Below, piece by piece: positions 58,101 through 64,000 of a DNA stretch of 64,000 nucleotides (position 1 is its first letter; each line of letters begins with the position of its first letter). The position numbers and the translations under genes were made by a program. Location: contig JACONQ010000013.1 of assembly GCA_014281115.1 (NCBI GenBank), forward strand, positions 1,416,501 through 1,480,500. Direction: 5' to 3'. This DNA comes from Laburnicola sp. R22_1 (lineage: Eukaryota; Ascomycota; Dothideomycetes; Pleosporales; Didymosphaeriaceae). A model generated the notes under the pieces. The model worked only from the letters and a program-made list of their open reading frames with translations. It did not search any database and was not told where the DNA came from.

Positions 58101-59399
58101 TTAGTCATCTAGCTCGACAATCTCATCATTTACCGTCGGTAGCCGGCGAAGTCTTTTCCTGGCAGTCTCAGTTGGCCGAGACATCATCCATTGCACATCA
58201 TCATCGTCGTCTCCCACGGCAGTGTCGTTGGACTCCTCACGCTCGCGCTTCACTCTGACTCCATCCCTCTGATTCGACCTCAGCTGCTCCAGGAGTTGAT
58301 GTGACTCCTCTAGGTTTAAAGTGGTAATGTCGCGATCGCAGAGAGGTGTCGGATCTCTGGGTGGGGTGGGAACCGGAGTTCGAGGAATGATGCCGAGACT
58401 CTTGAGTGCTTCTAGAAACAGGAATAAGAATTCCACGCCGTGCATTGTCGTCGATCGATTAGGAACTCACCTGTGATCCTATACTTGTAGATAAAGGTAC
58501 CGAGATTTCCTACGATCCTAATTTCGTCGACCCGGCCGCCTACTTTTTCCTCGGCGGCAGAGAGACTGAGTAAAGTCAGCTCAGTTATATGCTGTGACCA
58601 AAGACGGCGTACCCAGCCGATTGAGTAAGCGCATCTCCGGTGATCGCTGTAGCCTTCTGGACAGCCTTCTCACTGAGCGGTCCTGTTATACAGTTAGTGA
58701 GAATTTTAGAGCTAATCGATCTTTCCATGAAAACAGGATGATTTGTGTTAGCCACATAATGTATTGGTGTCTTCGGATCGTCGGGTTTCAAAAGACTTCC
58801 CAATATCTTCGAACTCCATCTGAGGCAGCCCAGCCATCACGACAGGTTTAGCCTTCTCAGTGAAGAAAAAGTCAAGTCGGATTTCACCATAGCCTTGCAT
58901 TTGGCGTCTGACTTCATCCGTGATTGCACCCTGCTCCTCTTCTGCATCTATTATTAGTAGTAATCCATGATTATCTTCGAACACTAGACATCATACCGAC
59001 AACCAACTCCGCGAACCTGAACTTCTGCACGAACAGCGTCATGGTCTCGCCATGATACGTCTCGGCTCCCAAACAGACCTGACTATCATATTGACCCGAC
59101 ATACTGTGTCGAATATGTGGCATGAAGATAGTTTTGCCATCGAGTGAAATATCCGCATGGATCTGGTCTGACGAATGGCTGAATTCAGGCTTGCATGTGT
59201 GACGGATGGTGAATTCCCCGGAGAGTGGGACCTCGATGTATTTGGTGACCGTATTAGCTGCAGGTGGAGGTGGAGCTGGCGGTGTGGCTTCCACGTTGTT
59301 GTCGTCATCGGCAGCGACCTGAACGAGGTATTCCGGCAGCGGAGAGCCGTCTACCTCCACGCTCACCTCGAAGCCTGGGAGGCTGGAGATTATTGCCAT
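58101..59399 (-). CDS. DUF7918-like protein, array member 2 (junction unresolved)
   Basis: Exon 59399-58997 starts MAIISSLPGFEVSVEVDGSPLPEYL and has NTVTKYIEVPLSGEFTIRHTCKPEF, DGKTIFMPHI and LFVQKFRFAELVVG. Next exon begins at 58947 (DAEEEQGAITDEV, GEIRLDFFFTEKAKP). Later exons are 58682-58613 (PLSEKAVQKATAITGDALTQSAG), 58565-58471 and 58411-58101, the last carrying KSLGIIPRTPVPTPPRDPTPL and a basic end RKRLRRLPTVNDEIVELDD. The link between the second exon and 58682 is not clean: the only phase-compatible donor, near 58753, creates TGA at the junction. Either an unusual splice is used or the gene is damaged. A hAT MITE lies 21 bp upstream of the start codon. Confidence 0.65.
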
Positions 59400-59420
59400 G
59401 GCCACGATTGCTGGTGTTGA

Positions 59421-59580
59421 CAGCGTTGTCAACGTACCGTAGCGAATCTACGGCCCGTAGTTGCATAGGCCAAATACTGCACCGTGGAGCCGTGCAAGGG
59501 CCAATATGTATACTGTGCCCTATTCGGATACATGTAGCCGCTACGGGCCGTAGATTCGCTACGGTACGTTGACAACGCTG
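59421..59580. mobile_element. hAT-type MITE, 160 bp
   Basis: Perfect 40-bp inverted ends (59421-59460 and 59541-59580) beginning CAGCGTTGTCAACGTACCGT, flanked by the 8-bp duplication GGTGTTGA (59413-59420 and 59581-59588). The first 20 bases resemble the ends of the large hAT at 29889-38994 at all but a few positions. No coding capacity: a non-autonomous derivative of that family or a close one. Confidence 0.93.
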
Positions 59581-59702
59581 GGTGTTGATGGTAGCAAGAT
59601 CGTTACGTCGTCGTGAAAGAGGGAAGGAGCAAGACGAGAGGGAGCGGAAGGTGCAAGGGAAGGGGCCTTGAGCGCTAGCGCCGCCTGTAGGCACGAAGGT
59701 AA

Positions 59703-60379
59703 CGTGTCCGTGCGCGTAACGATCGCTATTTACTAGGAAAATTAAAGAAAATAAGAAGCTTTAATGCTATATAACTTTTTAATTGCTAAATGTTTTTAAA
59801 AACTTTCTTAACTAAAGTTATAAAGAAAGATTCTATCTATAATCCTAGAATTTTAGTTTTTAATAATAATTAATCTTTTGAAATATATAAAAAAACGTAA
59901 AATTTAAGTCTTTAGAATTAAAAGAAAATAATTTTTAAGAGTAAACTATACTATTCTAAATAGTTTTTATATTTATACTTTTTTATATAAAAGCCTATTT
60001 AAAAAGATAGATTATCTTCTCTAATTTTTTTTTAAAAAAGTATAGAAATATAGAATAACTTTTTAAATAGGCTTTTATATAAAAAAGTATAAATATAAAA
60101 ACTATTTAGAATAGTATAGTTTACTCTTAAAATTATTTTCTTTTAATTCTAAAGACTTAAATTTTTACGTTTTTTTATATATTTCAAAAGATTAATTATT
60201 ATTAAAAACTAAAATTCTAGGATTATAGATAGAATCTTTCTTTATAACTTTAGTTAAGAAAGTTTTTAAAAACATTTAGCAATTAAAAAGTTATATAGCA
60301 TTAAAGCTTCTTATTTTCTTTAATTTTCCTAGTAAATAGCGATCGTTACGCGAACATGATCGTTACGCGCACGGACACG
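59703..60379. mobile_element. 677-bp near-perfect palindromic element (foldback/MITE-like)
   Basis: Arms 59703-60006 and 60059-60379 are inverse copies with no base substitution seen, only a 17-bp insertion near the right end and one-base differences in homopolymer runs. A 52-bp spacer separates them. The outer ends start CGTGTCCGTGCGCGTAACGA; the interior is about 80% A+T. Flanks are GTAA at 59699-59702 and 60380-60383, or TA if the first base of the ends is allowed to differ. There is no open frame. It lies between DUF7918-like members 2 and 3. Confidence 0.88.
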
Positions 60380-60818
60380 GTAAGAGAAAATAGACTGACC
60401 AAGCAGATCTGGTGTGGGAGGAGAGAGATAAGAAATAATAAATAGACAGATAAGCAGACGTGTGGTGTGCTGCTGCGGTGACGGCAGCAACCATTCCAAA
60501 TAGCAAGAGACATACAGTGAAGTGTCATTGACAGGAGATATGTGTATCCAATTACGCACTTATTTAAGAAATGACTACGTGATAGTGAGAAAACATGATA
60601 GATAGTACATTAAAATTGAGACCGGTGGGGCGTTCAGCTACCCAAACGAACCATCATGCTGGGTATATCTTCTGTTCAGCCTCCAAATACCTAAACGGGA
60701 AGAAAGCCATAACGTCCACCGTACAGCGCAAAATCCATTTCGAAGGTTAATACATTGCCTTAAGCCCGAATAACGCCATTCCGCCATCCGCGTTGCTTTG
60801 TGCAAAGCTCTGCGAACC

Positions 60819-61934
60819 TCAAGTGAGGTCAATTGTCTCTACTCCCTCGTCGTTGAGGGTGATAGCCAGCTTCCTACGCTTCGATGAGACGAACGATACT
60901 TCGTCATTGCTGCTATCGTCATCTACGTCCACGGTGACGCTTCGGTTTCTTGTACGCTTCGGTTCTCTCTTGATACCTTCAACCTTGACCTTTTTTGCAA
61001 CTTTCTCTCGCTCCTTGACATTCGTTAGCGCACAGTCTAGACAAATAAGTGCTGTACACACCTTCTGGCGTTTAAGAAGCTCCCTCATTTCCTCTGGGTT
61101 CAAAGAATTTATATCGCGATCCTCGAGTGGTACAGGACTGGGACTACGCGGAACGATGAGCAGAGACTGCAAGTCCTCTTCATCAATGTTAGCATAGAAG
61201 TAGGACGTGGTTCAGAATATATTGCTTACTCTTTGATCTGTACCGAAACTTGAAGGTAGCGAACGGCTTCCCTGGATACAACTTCGAAGCTGGCACGGCT
61301 TCGAAGCTGGAAGTAGCCTCAGGATTTCCCAAGACCACCTGATTTGACATTGCGCGACCCTTGAGAGCCTTTTCTGGAATGGTTCCGATCTTCATGTCAC
61401 TTGGTGGTGTGGATGTGGTTGGTTTCTGTGCACATTCCTTCATGGTGACCATTCGAATTTCACAGTGATCAAGCCAACGTCCTTTAACTTCTTCAAGAGC
61501 GCATCCCCGACGTTGCGAAGTTCACCATCATCTTCTGGAAACATTAGCGTACGACGCTAGCCTTTCAATATGTAGTAATACTCGCCCGTATTGATGTGAG
61601 AGAAGCAGAACTTTCTCAAGAAGTACCCAGTCCCAATCCGTTCCCGCCGACCGCGCATGGTGACCATTTGTCCAAATCGAATCTCGGCGGGCTTCATTAC
61701 ACTGGAATCGCCGTAGACACCATCGACGAATGCGGTGACTAGGAGCGCATGCTTGACTTTAAATCCTGACTGAAACTGATGTTTGATCTCGAATTCGGAT
61801 CCCTCAGTAACTTCGACATACTTCGTGGTTGACCTAGGCGTGTCGTTGTCCTCGTCATTGTCGTACTCTTGGAGTGCGGCGCCATTGGAATAGATATAAG
61901 CATTGACCTTCGGCTCTGCCTCCGTGACCGCCAT
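60819..61934 (-). pseudogene. DUF7918-like gene, array member 3, probably damaged
   Basis: First exon 61934-61586 reads MAVTEAEPKVNAYIYSNG, TKYVEVTEGSEFEIKHQF, MKPAEIRFGQMV and LRKFCFSHINTG, matching members 1 and 2. Where they have a GT donor, this gene has GC (GGGCGAGT), followed by acceptor TTTCCAG and exon from 61534 (EDDGELRNVGDALLKKLKDVGLITVKFE). Right after that the frame runs into TGA, while homology goes on in another frame from about 61452 (IPEKALKGRAMSNQV, KPFATFKFRYRSK to 61230): a one-base frameshift. The last exon, 61177-60819, has QSLLIVPRSPSPVPLEDRDI and a basic C-terminus (SSKRRKLAI). The frameshift is the main evidence for damage; a sequencing error cannot be excluded. Confidence 0.7.
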
Positions 61935-62835
61935 TCTGACGCGCGATGACGGGGGCGGGGTGTAGCGTTGAGTGGGTGGAGCGTGTGGGCGGGGTGGAGT
62001 CGCGTACACGCGAGAGTGAGATGCCCCTACAGCGCGACCTCAGAAGCTTGGCACCTCACCTGGGCTGGGCAAACACGCCATCACATGACCTTCCAAGATC
62101 CATGGATTTAACGAACCAACCGACAGACGAGCGACCGAGCAGCATTCAGAAAAAGCTTCTACGTATCGTCAGTAACTCTGCAAAAGCGAAAATTTGACAT
62201 CTCCACTAACGCGGACCATTGCGAATCTTAAACCTCGCCACCAATGAACCAACGAAACTGCAAACTCGCAACCAACACGTCGCAAATGCATCTGACAGGC
62301 CCTTACCCACACCTTACACAAGTCGCCATGAGCACACCGGTGTTAAAACATTCATAGCACACCAAAGGAGATCTATTTCACAAAGCGACAAGGGCAAATA
62401 AGCCCCAAGATAACACTAGGTACCAACCGCAAAGCCTAGGCCTTGCTACCAGTTGTACTAAACTAAGATGGACATTACACCACCACAAAGTGCAGATCGG
62501 TGGACCAATTTCAGGAAACAAACCCGCATAAGTGACTCCCACCCAGAACAGAACAGAACCGACCCATGCCAGTATGTATGAAAATCAGTGCCGATAAAGA
62601 CGCTATGCATATGCCAAGTCATTATCATGAATCCCCCTCTGTACAGCTGGCCAGCTACACCTTCCCCTATTCCAATGTGTGTATCCTGCTTCGAGGCTTT
62701 CGTTGACGGTACTCGCGGCGGCGAAGAGGACGGTGGTGTTGGCGCCAACATGCCTCGCGATGCAGGGTATCGTTGTGTTTCGAGATCGACAGGCTAAAGA
62801 AACTAGAAATGCTGTGCACAGGCTCCAGAACAGCC
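61935..62835. other. Intergenic region, no supported gene
   Basis: Contains the GC-rich promoter of DUF7918-like member 3 (61935-62050) and the 3' flank of STS1. Small frames on both strands show no domain. Confidence 0.45.
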
Positions 62836-63830
62836 CTACCATGCCCCTACGCTGGCCGACGCCCCCATGCCATAGGTCCCGTTAAGGAGCTGGTCCCTAA
62901 CAGACATGTTCCCCTGTTGAGTTGTGGCGGGCTGTGGTACTTCGCTGCCCATCCAGCCGAGGCTTACACGCAGCTCATTGACCGCCTCTTGCATGCGACC
63001 CCCGGATATCTCATTGTGTTTTGCGATCTTCTGATCCCAGCCTCCATACTGGAGCTGTATGCCTCCCGCCTTCTTTGCCGCCTCCCGGATGACAGCTGCC
63101 CAAGCTTTAGCCATCTCTTCGTACGCCTCTTCCTTGTGTCGGTTGTGCTGGTAAGTGTCCCAGTCGGGCAGTCGGTGGATGAACTCGGTGGCGCCATCCA
63201 GGAAGGCGAATGATGTCGCGGGTTGGGATTCGTTCGGCGGCAGGAAGTGGGGGGTGAAATCTTTCAAGGCTTCGAGGAGCTCAATGAGATGATGTCGCAC
63301 GCGGTTGTATGCGTAGTCCGACGATGCTCTTCCGCCAAAGGGGAACGCTGCCTGGAACGTTGACTCATATTTCGCTAGCACATCCAACGTCGACTGTATG
63401 TTTGGCCGAGGCGCAGTAGAGAGAACTTCGTGCCCGATGTCTGGGTGGCGTTCGCAGATGGACTGCAGGACGTTTCGCATGGCGTCGGCGTTCAGCGTCT
63501 CCAGCAACCGTGGCAGAGGCAAGGGCCTTCCCGACACATTCGTCCGCATACGCTTTGTTGAGTGTCGTGCGAGCGGTCGGTTCAGGATGGCTGGCGAGCC
63601 AGAGGGCGATGCGGACATGCGGTCGTCATCTCCGCCGCTTCCGTCGTCATCGGCTTTGCGCTTTCGGCTGGACATGGAGGGCGAGAAGACTGTAGAGAAG
63701 CTTGCGTTAGCGATGCCGTCGGGTTGAGCGTGCGCAAAACGCGGACGGACATACTGTTGCGGGTGGGCGAATGGCGGTTGTTGGGCAGCAGGTGCGGCGG
63801 CGGTGCGAAGCTGCTGTTGATGATATTCAT
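62836..63830 (-). CDS. STS1: Nuclear proteasome tethering factor Sts1/Cut8
   Basis: Brings the 26S proteasome to the nucleus by binding it at the nuclear envelope. Exons 63830-63755 and 63689-62836, 309 aa. The 65-bp intron has GTATGT, a GCTAAC branch and CTACAG acceptor, and shifts the reading frame so that a longer GTG-start frame over the same DNA is not the real N-terminus. The protein starts [18 protein letters not shown], then SRKRKADDD (basic nuclear-type segment), [28 protein letters not shown], the [29 protein letters not shown] core and [19 protein letters not shown]. These match ascomycete Sts1/Cut8 from memory. The C-terminal 60 residues are low-complexity. No lesion. Confidence 0.93.
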
Positions 63831-64000
63831 AGTGGCGGGGCAGCTTCACGGGCGGGCGTGACTAAGACACCGTGACTCCAAGGCCGTCGGTGACGGGGTG
63901 AGGGCAGGTCGCAACGTTGAAGGTGAAGTTGATGTTGTGTTGTGCGCTGCAGCCAGCGGGACATTAGAGGCAAGCACGGCCCAGCCTTCGCACTTGCAGC
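63831..64000. promoter_or_regulatory. Upstream region of STS1
   Basis: GC-rich 170 bases up to the window edge. It should contain the STS1 leader and part of its promoter; no specific site is recognised. Confidence 0.3.

Noticed and set aside
59703..60379. The palindrome as a replication origin or CRISPR-like array
   Set aside because: It is one long inverted repeat with transposon-like ends, not spaced direct repeats, and the genome is eukaryotic.
62836..63849. Single 337-codon STS1 frame starting at 63849
   Set aside because: It begins with GTG and its first 55 codons do not look like the family. The ATG at 63830 with a GTATGT..CTACAG intron gives the expected N-terminus.

Overview
The window is nuclear DNA of a filamentous ascomycete, most likely a Dothideomycete (inference). 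The evidence is short 45-100 bp introns with GT..AG ends and CTAAC-like branch points, fungal-only gene families (ANP1 mannosyltransferase, ECM33-type GPI wall protein, MED5, STS1/Cut8), and transposons damaged by C-to-T/G-to-A change of the repeat-induced point mutation (RIP) type: stops at glutamine codons, very AT-rich dead copies.

Layout. 0.3-29.8 kb is mostly housekeeping and GC-balanced: MAG-type DNA glycosylase (340-1968), ECM33-like wall protein (4868-6158), an orphan gene (7595-8512), a Tc1-like transposon (10609-11931), ANP1 (12932-14405), sphingolipid delta-4 desaturase (17840-19112, minus), a probable LINE tail (about 19.6-20.56 kb), a tandem array of three BTB genes of which only the first is intact (20598-23986), NADP-glutamate dehydrogenase (24995-26540, minus) and a conserved fungal protein (29023-29760). 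29.9-39.0 kb is one decayed hAT transposon (8-bp target duplication, inverted ends) carrying a nested Ty1/copia element with 186-bp LTRs. 39.6-47.5 kb returns to genes: MED5, a short-chain dehydrogenase, mitochondrial malonyl-CoA:ACP transacylase (minus) and an orphan gene (minus). 47.6-49.8 kb is a pogo/Fot1-type transposon, 50.0-50.9 kb a divergent kinase-like gene, 50.9-54.0 kb AT-rich repeat debris holding an inverted copy of part of the hAT, and 54.0-55.85 kb a second pogo/Fot1 element. 56.2-61.9 kb is a tandem array of three DUF7918-like genes on the minus strand, interrupted by a 160-bp hAT MITE and a 677-bp near-perfect palindrome. STS1/Cut8 (62836-63830, minus) closes the window.

The most unusual item is a 104-bp unit without inverted ends, found twice with identical boundaries and each time inside a different perfect 15-bp direct repeat (22852-22955 and 53764-53867). 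One copy breaks the second BTB gene; the paralogue shows the empty site. This fits a very short SINE-like retroposon. Several conserved genes have no functional link to each other; the clear co-evolving sets are the two tandem families and the transposons that have landed in or beside them.
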